Assembly: GCA_039030125.1 (NCBI GenBank)
Contig: JBCCEV010000076.1
Span: 1-20,143, forward strand
DNA: 20,143 nt
Source of the DNA: JBCCEV01 sp039030125
GTDB taxonomy: Bacteria; Pseudomonadota; Gammaproteobacteria; Ga0077536
Reading direction: 5' to 3'
In this document: positions 1 through 6,282 of the stretch, piece after piece
Layout: every line of letters starts with the position of its first letter
Numbering within the stretch: position 1 is the first letter of the stretch
Notes under the pieces: generated by a model
What the model was told of the DNA's origin: nothing
The model's database searches: none
The model's input: only the letters and a program-made list of their open reading frames with translations
Position numbers and translations under genes: made by a program

Positions 1-1
1 G

Positions 2-685
2 CCGTGGTCCAAAGCGCTATACGTGAGGTCTTTGCGCTCCGTCGGCGCAACCTTATCCGCAAGTCAGGCCGCGCTGAAAGACGGCATTGCTGCGAGCCTT
101 GCCGGTGGTACGCATCATGCCAAACGAGATAGCGGTGCGGGATTCTGCGTCTTCAACGATGTTGCCGTCGCCAGTCTGTGCTTGCTTGCCGAACGAAAAG
201 TCTCAAAGGTTTTGGTGCTCGACTGCGATGTTCATCAGGGCGATGGAACCGCTGAAATCCTCAACTGTGACGATCGTGTTTTTACATTTTCGATGCATGC
301 GCGGCGCAACTACCCGAGTGAAAAAGTTGCTGGGGATTTAGATATTGAACTGGAAGACAATTGCAGTGATGCGCAATATCTAACCATGCTACAGAAGCTG
401 CTGCCGGATTTATTTTTGCAAACCAAACCTGATTTCGTTCTCTATTTGGCCGGGGCCGATCCATACCGCGGCGATCGATTAGGGCGACTAGCGCTCTCTA
501 AAGCGGGGTTAGCGGCGAGAGATACAGCTATATTGGACGCTGCGCGAACGCGCCGGGTGCCGATCTGTACGGTAATGGCTGGCGGTTACGCGCGAAACAT
601 CAACGACACAGTGGCAATCCACGCCACCACCGTGGAGCGGGCGCTGGTTGAATATCAGCGTTGGGACCGGTCTGTCAGAGGCTGA
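2..685 (+). CDS. histone deacetylase family protein, class IV-like (5' truncated by window edge)
   Basis: The reading frame is already open at base 2 and the upstream codons read as protein, so the gene begins outside the window; the GTG at 23 is probably internal. The visible part carries the deacetylase core: a His-His pair in GGTHHAKRDSG (codons at 113-118), the metal-binding DCDVHQGDGT block, and the late AGADPYRGDRLG block followed by a GGY near the C-terminus. The combination of DxDxHQGDG and ADPxxGDRLG resembles the HDAC11-like class IV group and differs from the class II-like enzyme at 14029-14979. The family uses zinc to remove acyl groups from lysines or small amines; the substrate here is unknown. 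Its last 11 bp overlap tail to tail with sohB. Family confident, function inferred. Confidence 0.88.
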   Translation, partial: PWSKALYVRSLRSVGATLSASQAALKDGIAASLAGGTHHAKRDSGAGFCVFNDVAVASLCLLAERKVSKVLVLDCDVHQGDGTAEILNCDDRVFTFSMHARRNYPSEKVAGDLDIELEDNCSDAQYLTMLQKLLPDLFLQTKPDFVLYLAGADPYRGDRLGRLALSKAGLAARDTAILDAARTRRVPICTVMAGGYARNINDTVAIHATTVERALVEYQRWDRSVRG

Positions 686-1658
686 TGCCGTCGTTGATCC
701 TGCCCTGCAGCGCATCCATCAGGCGCTCGAGCAAGTTCCTTTGTCGCGCTACCGATACCGCGAAGACATCAGCCTCGTTGGCTAAACCCACTAGGTAGTC
801 ATCGCTCGTCGCGATGTCATCGATCAAATTGAGGTTCTTGGCGCGTGTCCCAAACCAGTGCTCGCCTTTTGCGACTTCCTCGATCTCGACCTTCGGACGA
901 TGCGTTTTCACGAATGTTTTAAACAGATCATGTGCTTCTTCCAATTCTTCTTGGAATTTTTCGCGCCCGGCCTGCGAGTTCTCGCCAAACAGACTAAGTG
1001 TTCTCTTGTATTCGCCAGCGGTCATTTGTTCAAAATCAATGTCAAACTTTTTAAGCAAGCGGTTGAAGTTTGGCATTTGCGCGACAACGCCAATTGACCC
1101 AACGATCGCAAAGGGTGCGGCAACAATACGATCGGCGACACACGCCATCATGTAACCGCCGCTCGCAGCCACTTTGTCGATGGTAACCGTCAGTAGGATC
1201 TTTTGACCTTTGATTCGAGCCAGTTGCGAGGCCGCTAGGCCATAGCCGTGGATTGTTCCGCCACCACTTTCAACCGCTACCACCACCTCGTCTTCAGGTC
1301 TTGCAACGGTCAGGATAGCGGTGATTTCATCACGCAGGGATTCGACAGCAGAAGCTCGGACGTCGCCTACGAACTGGCAGACAAAAACCCGTTTGCGCTC
1401 GCCATCGGTGTTTTCCTTATTTGCTTTATCAGCAGCTTTCTTTAGTTTTTTTAGATCTTTCGCAGACAGTAATGCGCTTTGCATTGTTAATTTTGTATTG
1501 CGCAGGCGATCATTAATGTTACGAACCTCGACCTCGCTGCGTTCCGGCTCGCGTTTGGAAAAGGCAAGCGCGAGCGCAACGACAATGAGCACGGCGAAGG
1601 TAAGAAATACCGTGAAGAACTTCGCGGCAAACGCTAAATATTCGAAAAGGAATTCCAT
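675..1658 (-). CDS. sohB: SohB-like inner-membrane protease (peptidase family S49)
   Basis: SohB/SppA-type serine peptidase anchored in the inner membrane with its protease domain on the periplasmic side, acting on residual signal peptides or membrane-protein fragments. Numbering from the GTG at 1667 (330 residues), a transmembrane segment lies at about 10-36, followed by a charged coiled-coil-like stretch at 45-92 and the S49 domain. The catalytic serine is Ser169 in DKVAASGGYMMAC and the general-base lysine is Lys221 in AGEYKRTL, both in the arrangement known for the family. I prefer the ATG at 1658 (327 residues), because AGGG lies about 9 bp upstream of it, whereas the GTG at 1667 has no spacing to a ribosome site. 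A possible promoter with a perfect TATAAT lies at 1685-1690. PilZ is the next gene upstream on the same strand. Confidence 0.93.
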   Translation of the reverse strand: MEFLFEYLAFAAKFFTVFLTFAVLIVVALALAFSKREPERSEVEVRNINDRLRNTKLTMQSALLSAKDLKKLKKAADKANKENTDGERKRVFVCQFVGDVRASAVESLRDEITAILTVARPEDEVVVAVESGGGTIHGYGLAASQLARIKGQKILLTVTIDKVAASGGYMMACVADRIVAAPFAIVGSIGVVAQMPNFNRLLKKFDIDFEQMTAGEYKRTLSLFGENSQAGREKFQEELEEAHDLFKTFVKTHRPKVEIEEVAKGEHWFGTRAKNLNLIDDIATSDDYLVGLANEADVFAVSVARQRNLLERLMDALQGRINDGISL

Positions 1659-1684
1659 CGGAGGCACCCTGGATCGGACCGCCG

Positions 1685-1690
1685 ATTATA
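1685..1690 (-). promoter_or_regulatory. possible -10 element (TATAAT) for sohB
   Basis: Read on the minus strand this is a perfect TATAAT, 26 bp upstream of the preferred sohB ATG, which would give a leader of about 20 nt. No recognisable -35 hexamer lies 16-18 bp upstream; instead that space is occupied by an inverted repeat (1694-1725). Such a -10 with no -35 would fit an activator-dependent promoter, but a chance match is quite possible. Confidence 0.4.
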
Positions 1691-1693
1691 ACT

Positions 1694-1725
1694 GCTCGAT
1701 GATCAGCTCGGGCCGCTCATCGAGC
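1694..1725. repeat. 9-bp inverted repeat upstream of sohB
   Basis: GCTCGATGA (1694-1702) and TCATCGAGC (1717-1725) are perfect inverted repeats separated by 14 bp, in the 65-75 bp gap between the end of the PilZ gene and the start of sohB. It sits where a -35 region would be for the TATAAT at 1685-1690. It could be an operator for a dimeric regulator or an RNA hairpin at the end of the PilZ transcript; no U-tract follows, so it is not a classical intrinsic terminator. Confidence 0.5.
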
Positions 1726-1732
1726 GTCAGGA

Positions 1733-2170
1733 TCACTGTGCGAAAGCAGGGGAGTTTTTAAGCTGAGATTCGGTATGGCAAATGCGCTCCACGAGCTTGG
1801 CCCGGTGCGCGTCTTCCGCCGAATTTAGGCAAACGCCAATTTCGTAACCGTCATCGAGTTCGCGCACGAGTACGACCTCGGCACGAAAGCTTTGCGAGAC
1901 ACCGCGTAGCGGAATTTCGACTTCCAGCTCGCTGCCCGGTGCGTAATAGCGATCGGAATAAAAGCATAAGCCGGTTTCGCTGCTCGCCAGCCGCTGAATT
2001 GGCCGCATTCGCTCCAGGAGTGAAGGGCGGCGGATCCGGATTGGGAACCCTTGCGGATGATGGACAAAGTCACCGGGTGCGTAAGGTGCTTGTGGTAGAG
2101 CGAAACTGCGGGTCGAACCCATCGAGCGATGAATTCGACCCGCGCGTGGACCATTATTATTGGGCATCAT
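1733..2170 (-). CDS. PilZ domain protein (degenerate c-di-GMP motif)
   Basis: A 145-residue protein whose middle has the two PilZ signature elements in the right order: an RxxxR (RPIQR, residues 56-60) and a block ASSETGLCF (62-70), followed by the beta-rich stretch PGSELEVEIPL and VLVRELDDGYEIGV. The second motif is normally (D/N)xSxxG; here the first position is Ala, so c-di-GMP binding is plausible but not assured. The start ATG at 2170 has a GAGG about 9 bp upstream. A near-consensus sigma70 promoter lies at 2227-2255, giving a leader of about 50 nt. sohB follows on the same strand after about 75 bp and may be partly co-transcribed. The basic N-terminal 50 residues are not recognised as a domain. 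Confidence 0.7.
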   Translation of the reverse strand: MMPNNNGPRAGRIHRSMGSTRSFALPQAPYAPGDFVHHPQGFPIRIRRPSLLERMRPIQRLASSETGLCFYSDRYYAPGSELEVEIPLRGVSQSFRAEVVLVRELDDGYEIGVCLNSAEDAHRAKLVERICHTESQLKNSPAFAQ

Positions 2171-2226
2171 TAGACCAGACCTCGCGAATTCCTAATCTGA
2201 TATTTTTTAATAGCTTAGGAAGGCTA

Positions 2227-2255
2227 TTTATAGTAAATACTTACTGCGAGGTCAA
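2227..2255 (-). promoter_or_regulatory. strong sigma70-type promoter with UP-like AT tract, for the PilZ gene
   Basis: On the minus strand TTGACC (2255-2250) and TATAAA (2232-2227) are separated by exactly 17 bp; each hexamer matches consensus at 5 of 6 positions. Immediately upstream (2256-2300) is a strongly A/T-rich tract of A- and T-runs resembling an UP element. The predicted start is near 2220, about 50 nt before the PilZ ATG at 2170. This is the best promoter match I found in the window. Confidence 0.75.
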
Positions 2256-2338
2256 GTCTTTTTTTACTTACTTTTCATATATTTAAAATATTTTCCTAGA
2301 ATCAACCTTATAATTTATTTCTGGCCCGAACAATACGC
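2256..2338. other. AT-rich intergenic spacer
   Basis: Between the 3' end of the TSUP permease gene and the PilZ promoter. The sequence is far richer in A/T than the surroundings, with homopolymer runs near 2260 and 2280-2295. It probably serves as UP element or nucleoid-protein binding DNA for the PilZ promoter. No gene or convincing terminator hairpin was seen. Confidence 0.4.
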
Positions 2339-3088
2339 TCAGAAAAACAGTAACTTAGCGACCAGACCCAAGATGCAAAGGTTGAACACGAAGCGGACCG
2401 CACGGGCGCCGCTGTCGATGCTGAAATTCGCACCTAACCAGGCCCCGATGACGTTACCGGCGGCGAGCGCCAGACCCGCTAGCCAAAGGATCCCGGATTG
2501 GTGCCAATACACGCCCAGGGCGACCAGTGAGTAGGGCCCGACGATTGCCATCTTAAGCATGTTCACTCGCACCAGCTCTAGCCCGCCAAGGCGGCTGAGG
2601 ACCAACATGATAAAAAAACCGATACCGATATGAATCAAGCCCCCGTAAAAACCAAGCAACCCGACGGCCAGATGAGTTGCCGCTGGCCGGGCAAGTTTGG
2701 CATTGGTCTCGGTAACCGGTACCGACACTCGCGCCTCAAACCGCATGGAGATCAACACGCCTAACAAGATGATGCCGAGGAAGCGATCAAACCATTCACC
2801 AGTAATCAAGGTGCCCACAAAGGCGCCGCACAGCGCACCGGGCAGCATTGCGAGTGACAAGCTTAGGGCAAGGCCCCAGTGGCTAACGCCGCGGCGCCAG
2901 AAGGTGTAGGTGGCTGAGGCCGCTTGCGCGATCATGGCAATGCGGTTGGTGCCATTGGCGACTGGACCCGGCACGCCAAGGAGTACCAACGCAGGAACGC
3001 TCAGCATCGAACCGCCACCGGCGACAACGTTAATGAAACCGGCGAGCACGCCAGTAATCGCCAAAGCTAGGTAACTTAAAGGTTCCAA
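2339..3088 (-). CDS. TSUP (TauE/SafE) family membrane permease
   Basis: A 249-residue, very hydrophobic protein with about eight predicted membrane segments. The N-terminus carries the family signature GFINVVAGGGSMLSVPAL (17-34) followed by GPVANGTNRIAM (41-52), and a second repeat half begins near residue 130 with HLAVGLLGFYGGLIHIGIG. TSUP proteins export or import organosulfonates, sulfite, thiosulfate or other small organic anions; the substrate cannot be read from sequence. The earliest start is TTG at 3088, which has no clear ribosome site, but the length and the position of the GFIN motif match the family, so the start is probably close to right. It is divergent from the glycosyltransferase, only about 42 bp away, so promoters must overlap or lie within coding sequence. 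Confidence 0.88.
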   Translation of the reverse strand: MEPLSYLALAITGVLAGFINVVAGGGSMLSVPALVLLGVPGPVANGTNRIAMIAQAASATYTFWRRGVSHWGLALSLSLAMLPGALCGAFVGTLITGEWFDRFLGIILLGVLISMRFEARVSVPVTETNAKLARPAATHLAVGLLGFYGGLIHIGIGFFIMLVLSRLGGLELVRVNMLKMAIVGPYSLVALGVYWHQSGILWLAGLALAAGNVIGAWLGANFSIDSGARAVRFVFNLCILGLVAKLLFF

Positions 3089-3130
3089 CGTGGTTTTTGA
3101 ATGAACTGCGTCGTCGCAAAATAACTGGAA

Positions 3131-4234
3131 ATGAGAAGAACAGCGCTGCCAAGAAATACGCCATCGATACTACTACTTAGCCCTTATCACGCCCACAGCC
3201 ATGCCTATTGGTGTGAGGGCCTAATGGCACGGCTGCCGGAGTTCGATTGGACATTGATATCGATGCCGGCCCGGCATTTTTCATGGCGAATACGAGCGAA
3301 TTCGCTGTGGCTGGCTGGGCAAATCCCTCGCCGGCCGAGATTCGATCTCATCATTGCCACTTCAATGACCGATCTCTCGTACTTAGCCATGCGCCGGGAG
3401 TTGGCTGCAACGCCTAGGCTCGTGTATTTCCATGAAAATCAATTTGCTTACGCTAATGCGGAAATCGATCTGGATATTTGCTTACTCCAGGTGAAAACAG
3501 CGTTGGCGGCCGACAAACTGGTTTTTAATACGCGCTATAACCAAGACAGCTTCACTGCTGGCGCACGGGATTTTTTCCTCCAATTTCCGGATTTCCCACC
3601 GGCAGGTGTTGAGCAAGAAATTACGCATAAGAGTTCCGTATTGCCGGTGCCCATCGAGGTTCAACGGACTGACAAAGCGCGGTTGCCCGAGAAGCGTCGT
3701 ATTTTGTGGAACCATCGTTGGGAGCACGATAAAGGCCCGGAATTGCTCCTGGCCATCCTCGATGATCTAGAAAGTTCGGGATTCGATTTTGAATTGGTGC
3801 TGTGCGGGCAGCGTTTTAGAGCAATTCCCGAGGCGCTGCAGGTGGTGCTGCGACGTCATGCCGAAAAGATTGTCCTTAATGAGTTCATCGAAGATGCGAA
3901 TGCCTATCACGCTGCCATGCGCGGTTGTGGCATCGTTTTATCAACGGCACTTCACGATTTCCAAGGCTTATCGATTTTGGAAGCGGCTGCTCTTGGATGT
4001 ATCCCGGTTGTTCCCGACCGTCTTGCGTATCGCGAGTATGTTCCCAATAGATTTCGTTACGCGTGTGGTCGTGATGATCGGCTTGTCGAAGCGCGAGGAG
4101 CGGCATCAAAAATTATCGCCGTCGCCAATGGCGAGTTAACGGCTGAAGGTCTCGGTGAAGCGATCTTCTCGGAGTTTGGCTGGCCCTCGTGGCAACGCCG
4201 ATATCGCGAATTGATTGAATCGATGATCAGTTAG
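3131..4234 (+). CDS. DUF3524 glycosyltransferase, tRNA-queuosine mannosyltransferase (QTMAN/GTDC1)-like
   Basis: A 367-residue GT-B-fold protein. Residues about 10-175 match the DUF3524 N-terminal domain: MPARHFSWRIRANSLW (45-60), LVYFHENQFAYA (97-108), VFNTRYNQDSF (131-141). The C-terminal half is a family-4-type glycosyltransferase: ILWNHRWEHDKGPE (191-204) and STALHDFQGLSILEA (271-285), with the donor-binding acidic residue in ILEA. From memory, human GTDC1 shares WHWRARTSALY, YFHENQ, HRWEHDK and a STAxHxF block in the same order. GTDC1 (QTMAN) mannosylates queuosine at position 34 of tRNA-Asp using GDP-mannose. Here the next gene is a QueD homologue 30 bp downstream, supporting a queuosine role; donor sugar and target tRNA are inference. 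The start ATG has only a weak GGAA upstream. Confidence 0.85.
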   Translation: MRRTALPRNTPSILLLSPYHAHSHAYWCEGLMARLPEFDWTLISMPARHFSWRIRANSLWLAGQIPRRPRFDLIIATSMTDLSYLAMRRELAATPRLVYFHENQFAYANAEIDLDICLLQVKTALAADKLVFNTRYNQDSFTAGARDFFLQFPDFPPAGVEQEITHKSSVLPVPIEVQRTDKARLPEKRRILWNHRWEHDKGPELLLAILDDLESSGFDFELVLCGQRFRAIPEALQVVLRRHAEKIVLNEFIEDANAYHAAMRGCGIVLSTALHDFQGLSILEAAALGCIPVVPDRLAYREYVPNRFRYACGRDDRLVEARGAASKIIAVANGELTAEGLGEAIFSEFGWPSWQRRYRELIESMIS

Positions 4235-4264
4235 ATGCCCGCGCGGCAATGGTAATATTTGGGT

Positions 4265-4621
4265 ATGGACGTTTTCTGCCGTTTCTCCTTCGCCGCCGCG
4301 CGGCGACTGCCCAACCTGCCGCAAAACCATCGCTGTAGCCGTCTGCATGGCCACACATTCGAGGTTGAGGTCGTGGTGTCGGGCGCGCTTGAAGATGGAC
4401 GCGAATGGGTCGTCGATTTCGATGACCTCGATGCGGCTTGCACGGAATTGAAGGACGAGCTGGATCATCGCTATCTCAACGATCTGACTGGTTTGGATAA
4501 CCCCACCAGTGAGCGTCTGGCGATATGGTTGTGGCTCAAAATGATTGCAGCGTTTCCTGGGTTGTCCGCCGTTAGGGTTAACGAAAGCCCCTCGCGCGGC
4601 TGCGTGTATCGAGGGGTATAA
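4265..4621 (+). CDS. queD: QueD-like 6-carboxy-tetrahydropterin synthase, altered zinc site
   Basis: A 118-residue protein of the PTPS/QueD family; QueD makes 6-carboxy-5,6,7,8-tetrahydropterin from dihydroneopterin triphosphate in preQ1/queuosine synthesis. It keeps the catalytic Cys and two zinc His in NHRCSRLHGHTF (Cys24, His28, His30), LDHRYLND, DNPTSERLA, the Glu of VNESP and the terminal GCVYRG. However, where E. coli QueD has the first zinc His (AAHRLP, His16), this protein has Arg13 in AAARRLP (codon CGG). It may be an inactive or repurposed paralogue, or use another ligand. I chose ATG 4265; TTG 4259 is the alternative and neither has a strong ribosome site. It lies in an apparent operon with the glycosyltransferase upstream and the DUF4197 gene 2 bp downstream. 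Confidence 0.85.
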   Translation: MDVFCRFSFAAARRLPNLPQNHRCSRLHGHTFEVEVVVSGALEDGREWVVDFDDLDAACTELKDELDHRYLNDLTGLDNPTSERLAIWLWLKMIAAFPGLSAVRVNESPSRGCVYRGV

Positions 4622-4623
4622 AA

Positions 4624-5355
4624 GTGCACTGGCGTTTCACTGTCTGGCTGATGTTGGCGTCTTTACCGATTGGCGTATACGCCGATTGGATGGATTTCTT
4701 TCGTGATCTCGGTGCTCAGGTTGTTGCCGACCCCAGTGTGAGCGAACTCGGAGTGGATCAGCTTGGTGATGGCCTGCGCGAGGCCCTCGTCAAAGGCGCT
4801 AAGCAAGCGGTGTCCACACTTGGCGCGGTCGACGGATTTTTGGGCAATAATCAAGTGCGCATCCCTATGCCCGATCACCTAAATAGCATCGAAAAAGGAT
4901 TACGCATGGTGGGGCAGGGCGATCTTGCCGATGAATTTGTAACGAGCATGAATCGCGCGGCGGAACGCGCGGTTCCCGAAGCGCTCTCTGTGTTCGTGGA
5001 TGTGATCGGCAAGATGTCTTTCGAAGACGCCAAGGCGATATTGAACGGTGGCGATCATGCGGCGACTGACTATTTGCGCAAAACCAGTAGCGCCAGTTTG
5101 CGCGAAAAATTCATGCCGGATGTGGTGGCGGCGGTGAACAGCGTTGGCGTAACGCGCCAATATCAGGAGCTAGTTGATAAAGCGGATTTCTTGAGCAACA
5201 TCGTCGATACGCAAGCACTCGATCTTAATCACTATGTGACCGATCGTGCCTTGGATGGGCTTTTCTATATGGTGGCGGAGCAGGAACGACAGATCCGCGA
5301 GGACCCGGCCGCTCGCACCTCCGAATTACTCAAGAAAGTTTTCGGCGAGGGCTAG
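4624..5355 (+). CDS. DUF4197 exported protein
   Basis: A 243-residue protein beginning with a short signal peptide (hydrophobic residues 5-20, likely cleavage after VYA, residue 20), so periplasmic. The rest matches DUF4197 along its length: GLREALVKGAKQAV near 55-68, DGFLGNNQVRIPMPDHL near 72-88, SMNRAAERAVPEA near 110-122, MSFEDAKAILNGGDHAATDY near 132-151, and the C-terminal ALDGLFYMVAEQER and DPAARTSELLKKVFG. No catalytic motif is evident and the family has no known function that I can name. The GTG start is 2 bp after the queD stop, implying co-transcription and translational coupling. Whether it has any link to queuosine is unknown; it may be a passenger. Confidence 0.88.
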   Translation: MHWRFTVWLMLASLPIGVYADWMDFFRDLGAQVVADPSVSELGVDQLGDGLREALVKGAKQAVSTLGAVDGFLGNNQVRIPMPDHLNSIEKGLRMVGQGDLADEFVTSMNRAAERAVPEALSVFVDVIGKMSFEDAKAILNGGDHAATDYLRKTSSASLREKFMPDVVAAVNSVGVTRQYQELVDKADFLSNIVDTQALDLNHYVTDRALDGLFYMVAEQERQIREDPAARTSELLKKVFGEG

Positions 5356-5369
5356 CAGATCGATATCGT

Positions 5370-6185
5370 CTAGGGCATCGGGTGCCAGCCGGCATCCGCC
5401 CAAAGCTGCCCACTAACGGCTGAATTGGTGATCAGAAAACAAATTGCGTCAGCGATTTCTTCCGGCCGGATGAGGCGTTTGATTTGGGTAGCCGGAATCA
5501 CGTGATTATCGATGTAGTCGTCCCCTAAGGCGCGCACCATAGGCGTGTCCGTGAAGCCTGGGTGTAACACCGCACAACGAACGCCATAGTGCATGCCTTC
5601 CTTCATTAATGTTGCAGCGGCACCTTCCAGCCCCACTTTGGTTGCCGCATACGAAATTTGACCTTTGTTGCCCTGCGAGGAAATAGAGCCAATGAAAACC
5701 GCGACCGCTTGCGAACCTTCCTCGGGTTGCCATTGCTTCAAGCCTCTGGAAAAACGATCCTCGGCAACTTGCGCGACCATCTCCAAAGCCCAATAAACGG
5801 GTGCGATCAAATTAACCTCGACGACCTGTCGAAAATTCTCGATTGGATAGATGTTGGCTTTGCCACGGTCGCGATTGATTTTGACCGATAGCGCATCACG
5901 AGTGATCCCTGCTGCGGGTACCACGATATTGACGATCCCGATTTCCTTGCGCATCGTTTTGAAGACGTTATTGCGGAGCTCCGAGTCGGTTGTGTCGCCT
6001 TGAAAGGCTCTGATTAACCGGGTGCCGTTGTGAGCGCTTAATTCTTCGGCGACTTCGTGCACGGCATCGGACATATCGATCAGTGCGATGGCAGCGGCGC
6101 CGCGATTGCACAACTCACGCGAGGTCGCTCTACCGATGCCGCTAGCCGCGCCGGTAACCACCGCTACTTTTCCTTCAATCTGCAT
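5370..6185 (-). CDS. short-chain dehydrogenase/reductase (SDR)
   Basis: A 271-residue classical SDR. Visible motifs are the Rossmann glycine motif TGAASGIG (11-18), an Asp after beta-2 (LIDMSD, Asp37) that favours NAD(H), PAAG (90-93), Asn125 in VEVNLI, Ser167 region in FIGSISSQG, and the YxxxK pair Tyr179/Lys183 in SYAATKVG. The AVLHPGFTDTPM and SGQLWADAGWHPMP segments are typical of the C-terminal half. Length agrees with the family. A 20-residue insertion near 100-115 is slightly unusual. The substrate is unknown; 3-hydroxyacyl-CoA or a secondary alcohol would be reasonable guesses. A TATAAT at 6220-6225 may be its promoter. It converges on the DUF4197 gene with 14 bp between them. Confidence 0.92.
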   Translation of the reverse strand: MQIEGKVAVVTGAASGIGRATSRELCNRGAAAIALIDMSDAVHEVAEELSAHNGTRLIRAFQGDTTDSELRNNVFKTMRKEIGIVNIVVPAAGITRDALSVKINRDRGKANIYPIENFRQVVEVNLIAPVYWALEMVAQVAEDRFSRGLKQWQPEEGSQAVAVFIGSISSQGNKGQISYAATKVGLEGAAATLMKEGMHYGVRCAVLHPGFTDTPMVRALGDDYIDNHVIPATQIKRLIRPEEIADAICFLITNSAVSGQLWADAGWHPMP

Positions 6186-6219
6186 TCGCGTCTAATTCCC
6201 CGAGTGAGTGACCGCGCGC

Positions 6220-6225
6220 ATTATA
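6220..6225 (-). promoter_or_regulatory. possible -10 element (TATAAT) for the SDR gene
   Basis: A perfect TATAAT on the minus strand, 35 bp from the SDR start codon, in the divergent gap between the SDR and the nucleotidyltransferase-like gene. The only -35-like hexamer, TTGGTG, has a long 19-bp spacing, so the call is tentative. Confidence 0.4.
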
Positions 6226-6282
6226 GCCAAGGATTTGTGCGTCGCACCAAATTATCTTGGTTTAAACATCCTCCAGCTAAAA

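Noticed and set aside
1939..2286. A 115-codon open frame on the plus strand across the PilZ gene start and the AT-rich gap
   Set aside because: Runs antisense through the PilZ coding region and through its strong promoter; no domain and low-complexity end.
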